Shown here one piece after another: positions 1 through 6,319 of a DNA stretch of 18,537 nt. The translations under genes and the position numbers were made by a program. The notes beneath the pieces are model-generated. The model made no database searches and was not told where the DNA came from. It worked only from the letters and a program-made list of their open reading frames with translations. The stretch's first letter is position 1, and each line of letters starts with the position of its first letter. Source of the stretch: CAYREV01 sp964423345 (GTDB taxonomy: Bacteria > Bacteroidota > Rhodothermia > Balneolales > Balneolaceae); contig CAYREV010000036.1 in assembly GCA_964423345.1 (NCBI GenBank), positions 1 through 18,537 of the forward strand, in the 5' to 3' direction.

Positions 1-166
1 TGAGCTACGCTGGCTTATGTCGAGACCTTGCTCCGAATTTCTTCAAAATCGTACGGTTAAAATCCTTCCACCAGCCTCCAAGCGAAAGACTGGAAAGCTA
101 AGGACACTTTTCATTTTTGTCAACAACCAAATACAAGAAAAAAGACACTTATAAAATTTACCGAAT
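1..166. other. Left-edge stretch, no gene recognised
   Basis: This lies downstream of dedA and is AT-rich, especially after position 100. A short open frame without a start codon runs from position 2 to about 153, and another from position 3 to about 100. Neither reads like a protein family I recognise. One could be the tail of a gene entering from the left, but nothing supports that. A T-rich run on the minus strand (about 132-143) follows dedA, but I see no convincing hairpin before it, so I do not call a terminator. Confidence 0.4.
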
Positions 167-805
167 TCACGGCTGCGCATCATTTTTTCTGCGGTAATGG
201 GAAAGGATCAGCCTTCCTATAACAAACAGCGCAATCCCGCCCAGGATGATCCATCCGTATATACGCAGGTAGTCTCCGATGATTCTCCAGTTTTCGTGCA
301 CAAACCAGCCGAAGCCGATAAGGATTGCATTCCAGAGCAGAGAACTCACAGTTGAGCTTAATACCGTACCCGCAACCGGGGTATGGCTGATGCCTGCCGT
401 GAGCGAGATCACCGAACGGGTCCCCGCCAGGAATCGATTGGCCAGAATCACTCCCATTCCCCATCTTCCCATCCAGCTTTTGACCTTGTCCATATACCTG
501 AGCGGTATAAAACCGGTGAGCCAGAATTTCTCCCGTTGCTCCTTTACCTGGTCGCCCCAGTGACTTCCAATTCCGTACATGGTCATAAATCCGATTACCG
601 AGGCAACGGTCGTCAACAAATAGACGGGTACGATTCCGATTACCGACTCTGCCGCCAGGTATCCTCCGAAGGCAACCAGCACATCACCCGGTATGGGGGG
701 CAGGATATTTTCCACGTAGGCCACCAGGAAAAAAACCAGGTACACGCTCAGGGGCGGAAGCACCTGTATAAACTCTATCATTTGCTGGGTAAACTCTTCA
801 ACCAT
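167..805 (-). CDS. DedA family integral membrane protein
   Basis: DedA-family (SNARE_assoc/VTT domain) inner-membrane protein. Family members are implicated in undecaprenyl-phosphate or phospholipid flipping and membrane homeostasis; the substrate here is unknown. The protein carries the family signature of a glutamate followed by PPIPGD (E32 and residues 36-41) in a re-entrant segment. A later segment has R124 and R130 in RFLAGTR followed by a small-residue-rich helix, the usual second DedA motif. At least four hydrophobic segments are seen, and the C-terminus is a basic tail. Two starts are possible: TTG at 811, overlapping the ispF stop, or ATG at 805 (212 aa). I prefer ATG 805 because a GGTGA lies about 6 nt upstream of it, whereas it abuts the TTG. 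It is the last gene of the queA-ispD-ispF-dedA row, probably made by translational coupling to ispF. Family assignment is firm; physiological role is not. Confidence 0.88.
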   Translation of the reverse strand: MVEEFTQQMIEFIQVLPPLSVYLVFFLVAYVENILPPIPGDVLVAFGGYLAAESVIGIVPVYLLTTVASVIGFMTMYGIGSHWGDQVKEQREKFWLTGFIPLRYMDKVKSWMGRWGMGVILANRFLAGTRSVISLTAGISHTPVAGTVLSSTVSSLLWNAILIGFGWFVHENWRIIGDYLRIYGWIILGGIALFVIGRLILSHYRRKNDAQP

Positions 806-807
806 CC

Positions 808-1299
808 TCAATCACCGACTATTAACACTACCGCCCTCGCGGATATTCCCTCCTGCCTGCCTTCAAAACCCAACTCTTCCGAGGTGGTCGCCTTGACCGC
901 CACCCTCCCGGGCTCCACCTTGAGGTCCGCGGCCATATTCTTTCGCATCTGCTCTATGTGTGAAGCCAGCCTGGGCTGTTGTGCCACAATCGTCGAGTCG
1001 ACATTGCCGATGGAATACCCATGAGTTTCCACCAGTTCCCGCGCCCTTCGCAACAGTATCCGGCTGTCTATATCCCGGAACTCCTCTTCGCTGTCGGGAA
1101 AGTGGCGGCCGATATCTCCCAGTGCCAGCGACCCCAGCAGCGCATCCGTTATCGCATGAACCAGCACATCGGCATCGGAGTGGCCGGACAATCCGCTGCT
1201 GTGAGGTATGGTGACCCCACCCAGGACCAGCTCCTCCCCCTCGACCAGCCGGTGTACATCAAAGCCGTAGCCAATGCGTATGTCGCTATCCGTTTTCAT
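808..1299 (-). CDS. ispF: 2-C-methyl-D-erythritol 2,4-cyclodiphosphate synthase
   Basis: IspF converts CDP-ME 2-phosphate to MEcPP with release of CMP, the fifth step of the cytosolic MEP isoprenoid pathway. The 163-residue length is normal for this trimeric enzyme. The N-terminal GYGFDVHR gives zinc ligands D14 and H16, and H48 in the SDADVLVH segment is the third. H40 in SGHSDAD matches the second family histidine. A DIGRHFPD segment and a C-terminal KATTSEELGF segment, which lines the cytidine pocket in the family, are both intact. ATG at 1299 is preceded by GGAG at good spacing and overlaps the end of ispD by 14 nt, indicating coupled translation. In some bacteria IspD and IspF are fused; here they are separate but overlapping. 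No odd features. Confidence 0.96.
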   Translation of the reverse strand: MKTDSDIRIGYGFDVHRLVEGEELVLGGVTIPHSSGLSGHSDADVLVHAITDALLGSLALGDIGRHFPDSEEEFRDIDSRILLRRARELVETHGYSIGNVDSTIVAQQPRLASHIEQMRKNMAADLKVEPGRVAVKATTSEELGFEGRQEGISARAVVLIVGD

Positions 1300-1990
1300 G
1301 ACCGTCTCCGTCGTTCAGTAATAATGTTGCCAGTTTAAGATCCAGGGGATAGGTAATCTTAAAATTCGTCCGTCCCCCTTCGACCATGCGCACCCGGTAT
1401 CCCAGCCGCTCTACCAGCGAGGCGTCGTCGGTTCCCACAATTCCCTCTTCCGAGGCCCGCCTGTAGGCCTCCCTGATAATTTCCGTACGGAATACCTGGG
1501 GCGTCTGTGCCTGCCACAGGTATTTCCTGGAAGGGGTATCTTCCACCTCCAGCTTCCGGTCGACCTTTTTGATCGTATCCTTTGCCGGCACGCCGAGCAC
1601 GGCCCCGCCCTTTTCGGCTGCGGTACGGCAGCACAGCTGGATCTGCCCCGAAGTGACAAATGGGCGAACCGCATCATGGACAATCACCAGCTCACTCTCT
1701 TCCACCAGGGCCAGGGCGTTATGGATGGAATGCTGCCGCTCCTTTCCGCCCTCGACCACATCCCGTTTCATGCCGGGCTCTCCGATTGAAGCCAGGATCT
1801 TCTCCACCCTGTCCATATAACCGGCAGAGGTGGCAACAATCACATGGGCAAGCCCGTCAACCTCTTCAAAACATCGCAGCGTGTGCTCCAGTATCGTACG
1901 CCCCCCCACCTCGATAAACGGTTTGGGGGTATCACGGTCCAGCCGGCTGCCTGAACCCGCGGCGGGTATGATGAGGCTAATTCTACTCAA
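1286..1990 (-). CDS. ispD: 2-C-methyl-D-erythritol 4-phosphate cytidylyltransferase
   Basis: IspD transfers CMP from CTP to MEP, giving CDP-ME, the third MEP pathway step. The 234-residue protein is a single GT-A-like nucleotidyltransferase domain. The CTP-binding N-terminal motif IIPAAGSGSRLDRDTPKPF holds the glycine-rich loop and the catalytic lysine (K23). The VHDAVRPF motif (around residue 130) and the later TDDASLVE motif are both present. The start is unusual: TTG at 1990 is the only candidate, because an in-frame TAA (the queA stop) lies two codons upstream and the conserved core begins at residue 4. No Shine-Dalgarno is visible. With only 3 nt after queA, translation is probably coupled to queA termination. 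ispF follows with a 14-nt overlap, so both MEP genes should be made together. Confidence 0.95.
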   Translation of the reverse strand: MSRISLIIPAAGSGSRLDRDTPKPFIEVGGRTILEHTLRCFEEVDGLAHVIVATSAGYMDRVEKILASIGEPGMKRDVVEGGKERQHSIHNALALVEESELVIVHDAVRPFVTSGQIQLCCRTAAEKGGAVLGVPAKDTIKKVDRKLEVEDTPSRKYLWQAQTPQVFRTEIIREAYRRASEEGIVGTDDASLVERLGYRVRMVEGGRTNFKITYPLDLKLATLLLNDGDGHENG

Positions 1991-1993
1991 TGG

Positions 1994-3040
1994 TTAAATA
2001 ATGATTATAGCATCCCCAAAGGCGAAGAAGCGATAATCCTTTTCCTTGGCCTCCTCATAAGCCTCCATGAGAAAATCGTAGCCGGCAAAAGCCGCACCCA
2101 GCATGAGCAGGGTCGATTCCGGCCGGTGGAAATTGGTGATTACGGCTTCTGTTATTTTGAAATCGTAGGGAGGGAAGATGAACTTGTCGGTCCACCCCGT
2201 CCCCGGCTTGGAGATGCCGCTGGCGGTTATGCTCGTCTCTATAGTCCTCACGGAAGTGGTCCCGCAAGCCACCACTTTATTATCCTTGCTCTTGAGCGCT
2301 TCATTGATCTTGGCCGACGTCTCATCCGAAATATAGTAATTCTCGGAGTCGGTCCTGTGCTTGGTAAGATCCTCCACCTCCACGGGCCGGAACGTTCCCC
2401 AGCCGATGTGAAGGGTGATGGGAAGCAGCTCCACCCCCTTATCTTCCAGTTTTTCCACGAGCTCATGAGTAAAGTGCATGCCTGCAAAAGGCGCGGCGAC
2501 AGCCCCGCGCTCCTTTGCAAAAATCGTTTGATAGCGTTCCTTGTCCTCTTCCACGGGATCCCGCTCTATATAGGGAGGCAGAGGCATTTCGCCGATCTCG
2601 TCCAGGCGGGCATACAGCTCTTCATTGGTGCCCTCAAACAGGAAGCGGATGGTCCTGCCCCTCGAGGTGGTGTTGTCGATCACCTCGGCCATCAGGTCTT
2701 CCCCGAAATACAGCTTGTTGCCAATGCGTATCTTACGGGCGGGCTCGACCAGCACATCCCACAACATATTCTCCGGCATCAGCTCCCGAAGAAGAAACAC
2801 TTCAATATCGGCATCGGTCTTCTCTTTTTTCCCTTTCAGGCGCGCCGGAAACACCTTGGTATTATTATATATCAGTACATCCCCCTCGTTGAGGTATTTA
2901 TGGATATCGGAAAACTTCTCGTGTTTAATCGACTTGTCACTCCTGTCCAGCACCATCAGTTTTGCGGCATCTCGCGGCTCCACCGGTTCCTCAGGCACAT
3001 TATAATCATCCGTCTCAAATTTAAAATCAGTTAATTTCAT
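1994..3040 (-). CDS. queA: S-adenosylmethionine:tRNA ribosyltransferase-isomerase
   Basis: QueA transfers and isomerises the ribosyl moiety of AdoMet onto preQ1-modified tRNA to form epoxyqueuosine at the wobble position of GUN-anticodon tRNAs. The 348-residue length is normal. Family landmarks in order are DVLIYNNTKVFPARL, PLPPYIERDP followed by ERYQTIFA, the GAVAAPFAGMHFT motif, LHIGWGTFRPV, ACGTTSVRTIE, and TNFHRPESTLLML. The end has the usual YRFFAFGDA sequence. The N-terminal 25 residues (KFETDDYNVPEEPVEPRD) are less typical than the LPxxLIAQxP seen in enterobacterial QueA but align in register. It is the first gene of the minus-strand row, and its promoter candidate lies about 65-95 nt upstream in the gap shared with tRNA-Ser. 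Why it is grouped with MEP genes is not obvious from function; probably shared housekeeping expression. Confidence 0.96.
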   Translation of the reverse strand: MKLTDFKFETDDYNVPEEPVEPRDAAKLMVLDRSDKSIKHEKFSDIHKYLNEGDVLIYNNTKVFPARLKGKKEKTDADIEVFLLRELMPENMLWDVLVEPARKIRIGNKLYFGEDLMAEVIDNTTSRGRTIRFLFEGTNEELYARLDEIGEMPLPPYIERDPVEEDKERYQTIFAKERGAVAAPFAGMHFTHELVEKLEDKGVELLPITLHIGWGTFRPVEVEDLTKHRTDSENYYISDETSAKINEALKSKDNKVVACGTTSVRTIETSITASGISKPGTGWTDKFIFPPYDFKITEAVITNFHRPESTLLMLGAAFAGYDFLMEAYEEAKEKDYRFFAFGDAIIII

Positions 3041-3102
3041 TATCGAAGTGCGGGCTTTTTATTTATGTGTTGTACCGTTATTTTATAAATTTTCAAAGCC
3101 TG

Positions 3103-3133
3103 TAAATATACTCTATTTATTTCCGGAGGACAA
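3103..3133 (-). promoter_or_regulatory. Candidate Bacteroidota-type promoter for queA-ispD-ispF-dedA
   Basis: On the minus strand TTG (3133-3131) is followed after 20 nt by TATATTTA (3110-3103), a 7/8 match to the TAnnTTTG -7 element with the -33 TTG at the expected spacing. It sits upstream of the queA ATG with a leader of about 55 nt. The assignment rests on sequence match only. Confidence 0.45.
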
Positions 3134-3150
3134 GTTTCAAATATATAACC

Positions 3151-3238
3151 GGAGGCGTGCCAGAGCGGTCGAATGGGGCGGTCTCGAAAACCGTTGAATC
3201 GTTTTGCGATTCCGGGGGTTCGAATCCCTCCGCCTCCG
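3151..3238 (+). tRNA. tRNA-Ser (anticodon CGA)
   Basis: The acceptor strand GGAGGCG (3151-3157) pairs perfectly with CGCCTCC (3231-3237), followed by a G discriminator as in serine tRNAs. The anticodon stem GCGGT/ACCGT encloses CTCGAAA, so the anticodon is CGA, reading UCG (Ser). A long variable arm (GAATCG/CGATTC, around 3196-3212) marks a class II tRNA. The T-arm has the GGTTCGAATCC core. CCA is not encoded (CAC follows), so it must be added by nucleotidyltransferase. It is transcribed divergently from queA. Confidence 0.97.
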
Positions 3239-3264
3239 CACAAATTTCTTCGGGGCATTATAAT

Positions 3265-3287
3265 TGGCCGGGGCTTGGTTCCGGCCA
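3265..3287 (+). terminator. Perfect hairpin after tRNA-Ser, possible transcript end
   Basis: TGGCCGG (3265-3271) and CCGGCCA (3281-3287) form a perfect 7-bp GC-rich stem with a 9-nt loop, starting 26 nt after the tRNA gene. No T-run follows on either strand, so it is not a classical intrinsic terminator. It may end or protect the tRNA precursor, or belong to the repeat element just downstream. Confidence 0.4.
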
Positions 3288-3295
3288 CGGCCCAT

Positions 3296-3376
3296 ACCGG
3301 AGGGATGAGAAACCTGTCCCGCCGAGCATCGCGAGGGAAATGAGCGGAGCGAATCGGGGAATCCCTCCGCCCTCCA
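3296..3376 (+). repeat. Degenerate tRNA-Ser-end repeat with inverted-repeat ends
   Basis: The segment begins with ACCGGAGG (3296-3303), also found at the tRNA-Ser 5' boundary (3148-3155). It ends with GAATCCCTCCGCC (3359-3371), identical over 13 nt to the tRNA 3' end (3222-3234) and followed by CTCCA where the tRNA has TCCG. Within it GGAGGGAT (3299-3306) is the reverse complement of ATCCCTCC (3361-3368). The middle, roughly 3310-3355, does not resemble a tRNA D-arm or anticodon arm, so this is not an intact tRNA gene. It could be an attachment-site scar, a decayed tRNA copy, or one copy of a dispersed hairpin repeat. Confidence 0.5.
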
Positions 3377-3395
3377 TAACCCCGCTCAAGCGATC

Positions 3396-3424
3396 TTTAC
3401 CTTGTAGCTTCACTTTGGTATACT
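3396..3424 (+). promoter_or_regulatory. Candidate sigma70-like promoter for the 3485-6278 gene row
   Basis: TTTACC (3396-3401) and TATACT (3419-3424) are separated by exactly 17 nt, matching 4/6 and 5/6 bases of the -35 and -10 consensus. Transcription would start near 3431, about 50 nt before the preferred ATG at 3485. An ATG at 3434 would be almost leaderless. Sequence match only. Confidence 0.4.
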
Positions 3425-3484
3425 TTATTAACAATGAAAGCGTTATATTTCACCACAAGAAACCAACTCATTGATTCAACTGTC

Positions 3485-3988
3485 ATGAAACGAACCATTG
3501 CCTGCTCATTCCTTATCGTGATGTTGTTTGCCATTACGGCTACATCACATGCACAGCTGCGAGATGACCTCTTCCAGTCTTCCCAGTATACGGGCAATGT
3601 GGTAAAGGAACGCCCCCAGGAAGCCGGCGACTGGAGCAACCTCTTCAATATGACGATGGACCACAGCTATTCGATGACCTTCAGCAGCTTCGGCGGGCAA
3701 TATCAAAACCTGAATGCCTATACCAACACCATGCACTTTTACTTTTCCAACCGGATGACCGGCAGGGTCGACATTTCCCTGCTCCACTCTCCCTTTGGAA
3801 ACAGCTATCTTAACAACGGGCAGAACAATTCCAATGTCGACCTTATTATCAGGAATGCAGAATTGAACTACCAGATAAGTGATAAAAGTTCAATCCAGCT
3901 TCAATTTCGGCAGGTTCCCGCCCACTATGGATATTACGGCCCCGCAAGGTTCGGCAACCCTTTTTACCAGGATTCATTTTACCGATAG
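3485..3988 (+). CDS. Secreted beta-rich protein of unknown function
   Basis: I do not recognise this 167-residue protein. It begins MKRT followed by a hydrophobic stretch and a SHAQ end, a good Sec signal peptide cleaved near residue 22 after A-x-A-like residues. An in-frame ATG at 3434 would add 17 residues before the signal peptide, so I prefer 3485. The mature part is rich in Asn, Ser, Tyr and Phe. It alternates polar and hydrophobic residues, for example around MHFYFSNRMTGRVDISLL and SSIQLQFRQVP, which suggests amphipathic beta strands exported to the periplasm or outer membrane. It lacks the length of a full barrel. The C-terminus (QDSFYR) is not a Type IX sorting domain. It is the first gene of a compact row with LytR_C and RsfS genes (15-nt gap to the next), which suggests an envelope role without specifying it. 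Confidence 0.75.
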   Translation: MKRTIACSFLIVMLFAITATSHAQLRDDLFQSSQYTGNVVKERPQEAGDWSNLFNMTMDHSYSMTFSSFGGQYQNLNAYTNTMHFYFSNRMTGRVDISLLHSPFGNSYLNNGQNNSNVDLIIRNAELNYQISDKSSIQLQFRQVPAHYGYYGPARFGNPFYQDSFYR

Positions 3989-4003
3989 AGCTAAAAGCAG
4001 TTA

Positions 4004-4456
4004 ATGACCCAAAGCAATAAGGATTCTAATAATTTTGCGCTCAATGCGGCAATAGGGTTTCTGAGCTTACTTCTCTTCCTGCTAATATTCGGACTTGTGA
4101 CCCGGGTGGTATACCCGCGAATTCAGAACCAGCGAGCCGCCGACCAGCCCAAACTCATCGGCAATGTCATTCAACTTGAAGTACTAAACGGCTGTGGTGT
4201 CAGCGGGCTGGCCAACCATTTTACCTCAACATTGCGTAAAAACGGATTCGATGTTGTTGAAACGGGTAATTTTGACAATTTTGATATGCAGGAAACGGTT
4301 ATCATCTCCCGTACCTACGACACCGACAATGCAAGACGGGTGGCTAAAGCCCTCGGAATAAAACCAAAAAATATTCTCATTGAAGCTTCCGACAATTTTT
4401 ACCTGGATGCCACCATCGTGATCGGTTCCGACTACAAAACCCTCAACTTAAAGTAG
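4004..4456 (+). CDS. LytR C-terminal-domain protein, membrane anchored
   Basis: A 150-residue protein with a short polar N-terminus and one transmembrane helix at about residues 13-34 (the AAIGFLSLLLFLLIFGLV stretch). It is followed by a LytR_C (PF13399-like) domain from about 53 to 148. The family hallmark is the strand-turn LEVLNGCGVSGLA (about 58-70), then a helix and TGN, with a second half resembling NARRVAKALGI. LytR_C occurs at the C-terminus of LytR-CpsA-Psr cell-wall ligases in Gram-positives. Here it stands alone on a membrane anchor and lacks the catalytic LCP domain, so attachment of wall polymers is unlikely; its role is unknown. Topology would place the domain outside the cytoplasm. 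The gene directly precedes rsfS by 6 nt; LytR-type genes next to rsfS are a recurring neighbourhood in bacteria. Confidence 0.85.
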   Translation: MTQSNKDSNNFALNAAIGFLSLLLFLLIFGLVTRVVYPRIQNQRAADQPKLIGNVIQLEVLNGCGVSGLANHFTSTLRKNGFDVVETGNFDNFDMQETVIISRTYDTDNARRVAKALGIKPKNILIEASDNFYLDATIVIGSDYKTLNLK

Positions 4457-4462
4457 ACTCAT

Positions 4463-4876
4463 ATGCCCCAAAAAGCTGAGCAGCGAGAACAACAGTTCAA
4501 AAGCTTATCTGAAAATAAAACAGGCGATTCAGACAAACTGATTGAAACCATTACGGAAGGCCTCATAGACAAAAAAGCTGAAAATATTACCATTCTTGAT
4601 GTCCACGAGCTGACCACCCTGGCCGACTGCTTCATCATTTGTCACGCTTCAACCGATGTGCAGATTAAGGCTATCGCTGACAGTGCCGTCAGGCAAACCC
4701 ATGAACAGCTTGACGAGAAACCGTGGAAGCAAGAGGGGCGCGACACCCGGCGTTGGGTCATCCTCGATTATGTCAATGTTGTCGTTCATATTTTCAAGCA
4801 AGAGCTCAGAGAATATTATGCCCTTGAAAAGATGTGGAATGATGCAGAAATCACCAGAGTGGAAGACCATCAATAA
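4463..4876 (+). CDS. rsfS: Ribosomal silencing factor RsfS
   Basis: RsfS (formerly Iojap/YbeB/DUF143) binds ribosomal protein uL14 on the 50S subunit and blocks subunit joining, lowering translation when nutrients are short. The 137-residue protein has an unusual charged N-terminal extension of about 25 residues before the core. The core shows the family pattern: KKAENITILDVHEL, then LADCFIICHASTDVQ, then WKQEG with WVILDYVNVVVHIF, and finally REYYALEKMWNDAEI. All conserved aromatic and acidic positions of the family look present. It lies 6 nt after the LytR_C gene and 7 nt before the lipoprotein gene, so co-transcription is likely. Assignment is firm. Confidence 0.95.
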   Translation: MPQKAEQREQQFKSLSENKTGDSDKLIETITEGLIDKKAENITILDVHELTTLADCFIICHASTDVQIKAIADSAVRQTHEQLDEKPWKQEGRDTRRWVILDYVNVVVHIFKQELREYYALEKMWNDAEITRVEDHQ

Positions 4877-4883
4877 CAATATC

Positions 4884-5303
4884 ATGGTTAACTTTCTTGT
4901 CCTGCTGATGCTCTCTTCCGTTATAGCCGCCGGTTGCGCCTCATCGGAGGAGAGCAACAACAGGCCGAAGGACTATAAGAACCTGGTTACCATTACCCCG
5001 CCAGGGGACCGGCCACACAAAGACTCCGGGGTTTATGTCGACTCCGTTGAAACCATCAGGCGAGACGACAAGCCCGCATTGCTTATCACAGGCAGCTTTC
5101 CGGACGGATGCACCCATATCGGCAAGGTAACCCATACTTTTGCCGGCGAAACCCTGCAGCTGTCGGTCATGGCATGGCGCAACCCCAACATGATGTGCAC
5201 CCAGGTGCTCACCCCCTTCTCATTAATCTATGATGAAATGGGGGAAGACAGCCTGGAAGCCATCCGTTCCGTAAACCTTAACGGCAGTAATTACCGGCTT
5301 TAA
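4884..5303 (+). CDS. Small putative lipoprotein with a conserved-looking Cys pair
   Basis: I do not recognise a named family. The 139-residue protein starts MVNFLVLLMLSS and has a lipobox-like AAGC with the acylated cysteine at residue 18, followed by a Ser/Asn/Glu-rich linker. It should be an outer- or inner-membrane lipoprotein facing the periplasm. The globular part, about 50-139, reads as a small beta domain with a DGCTHIG segment and an MMCTQVLTPF segment; the two cysteines could form a disulfide. ATG 4884 is chosen because it places the signal peptide at the start. An open frame extends upstream to 4656 but runs through rsfS. The stop codon touches the next gene's ATG. The role may be envelope related, judged only from the signal peptide and neighbours. 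Confidence 0.78.
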   Translation: MVNFLVLLMLSSVIAAGCASSEESNNRPKDYKNLVTITPPGDRPHKDSGVYVDSVETIRRDDKPALLITGSFPDGCTHIGKVTHTFAGETLQLSVMAWRNPNMMCTQVLTPFSLIYDEMGEDSLEAIRSVNLNGSNYRL

Positions 5304-6278
5304 ATGGCTCAACGCGTTCTCATAACCGAACCCATTGTCGACTCCGTTATTGAACGCCTTGAAGAGCATTTTACGGTGGAGGTGGGAGAGCGGGGCGATT
5401 ACGACACCGAGCAGCAGCTTGTTGAAGCCATTCCCTCCTACCATGCCCTGCTGCCCATGCTGTCCAACCCGGTGACATCCGAGGTCATCAAAGCGGGGCA
5501 GAACCTTTCCATTATCGCCAATCACGCCGTAGGATATAATAACATCGATCTGGAAGCAGCCGCCCGGCACGGGGTCAAGGTTGCCAACACTCCCGAGGTA
5601 TTGACGGAAAGCAGTGCCGATTGTACCATGGCCCTGCTGCTTGCCGCTGCCCGCAAAATCTGCGAAGCCCAGCGCTATCTGCGCGAGGGCCATTTTGAAG
5701 GATGGGAGCCGCTTGGCTTCCTCGGGATGGAACTGAACGGTCGCACCCTGGGCATTGTCGGGATGGGCCGCATCGGCACTGCGGTGGCACGCAGGGCTAA
5801 AGCCTTCGGGATGAACATCCTCTACCACAACCGTAACCGGGTCGACCGTAGCATAGAACAGGAGCTGGATGCCGACTATGTGGGCGATATCTCCGGGCTC
5901 GCCCGCCGTTCGGATGTCTTAAGCCTCCACTGCCCCCTGACGGAAGAAACCCGCCACCTTGTTTCTGCCGGTATTCTGGATATCATGCCGCAGCATGCGC
6001 TGTTGGTGAACACTTCCCGCGGGCCTGTAGTGGACGAGGAAGCCCTGGCCGAAGCCCTTCACAGCGGAACCATTGCCGGCGCCGGCTTGGATGTCTTTGA
6101 AAAGGAACCCGAAGTGCACCCGCGGCTTCTGTCGGCCCCCAACTGCGTGCTGACGCCCCATATTGCCAGCGCTACCCGTCAAACACGCGAAGCGATCGGC
6201 ATGCTGGCCGCCGATGCCATTATTGGAGTATTGGGGGATAGGGACCTCACCGATATTCCAAACTTGATTCAGCTTTAA
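5304..6278 (+). CDS. D-2-hydroxyacid dehydrogenase (glyoxylate/hydroxypyruvate reductase-like)
   Basis: An NAD(P)-dependent D-isomer-specific 2-hydroxyacid dehydrogenase, which reduces a 2-keto acid to the D-hydroxy acid in the cytosol. The 324-residue length is typical. The substrate domain has the HAVGYNNIDL segment (near residue 77). The Rossmann motif is GMGRIG at 153-158. The catalytic triad is R239 in NTSRGPVVDE, E268 in DVFEKEP and H286 in TPHIAS. The overall pattern is closest to glyoxylate/hydroxypyruvate/2-ketogluconate reductases rather than to phosphoglycerate dehydrogenase, as no ACT domain is present; the exact substrate cannot be read from sequence. Its ATG follows the upstream TAA with no gap, so translation is probably coupled to the lipoprotein gene. 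It is the last gene of the row; a 41-nt gap follows before the large kinase gene. Confidence 0.92.
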   Translation: MAQRVLITEPIVDSVIERLEEHFTVEVGERGDYDTEQQLVEAIPSYHALLPMLSNPVTSEVIKAGQNLSIIANHAVGYNNIDLEAAARHGVKVANTPEVLTESSADCTMALLLAAARKICEAQRYLREGHFEGWEPLGFLGMELNGRTLGIVGMGRIGTAVARRAKAFGMNILYHNRNRVDRSIEQELDADYVGDISGLARRSDVLSLHCPLTEETRHLVSAGILDIMPQHALLVNTSRGPVVDEEALAEALHSGTIAGAGLDVFEKEPEVHPRLLSAPNCVLTPHIASATRQTREAIGMLAADAIIGVLGDRDLTDIPNLIQL

Positions 6279-6319
6279 AATCAAATCATATTAGCTGGTA
6301 TCAACCTAATTAATCGCCT

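Noticed and set aside
383..1024. 213-codon plus-strand open frame across dedA and ispF
   Set aside because: It is antisense to two clear family proteins and has no domain or ribosome-binding signal.
2126..3034. 302-codon open frame on the plus strand opposite queA
   Set aside because: It lies wholly antisense to an intact, well-conserved queA; its translation is rich in His, Arg and Pro with no recognisable domain.
3040..3288. Minus-strand open frame covering tRNA-Ser
   Set aside because: It is antisense to the tRNA; the protein-like sequence GGGIRTPG is a well-known artefact of translating the tRNA T-arm region.
3157..3474. Plus-strand open frame starting inside tRNA-Ser
   Set aside because: It overlaps the tRNA gene and the repeat element and reads as translated tRNA, not as a protein.
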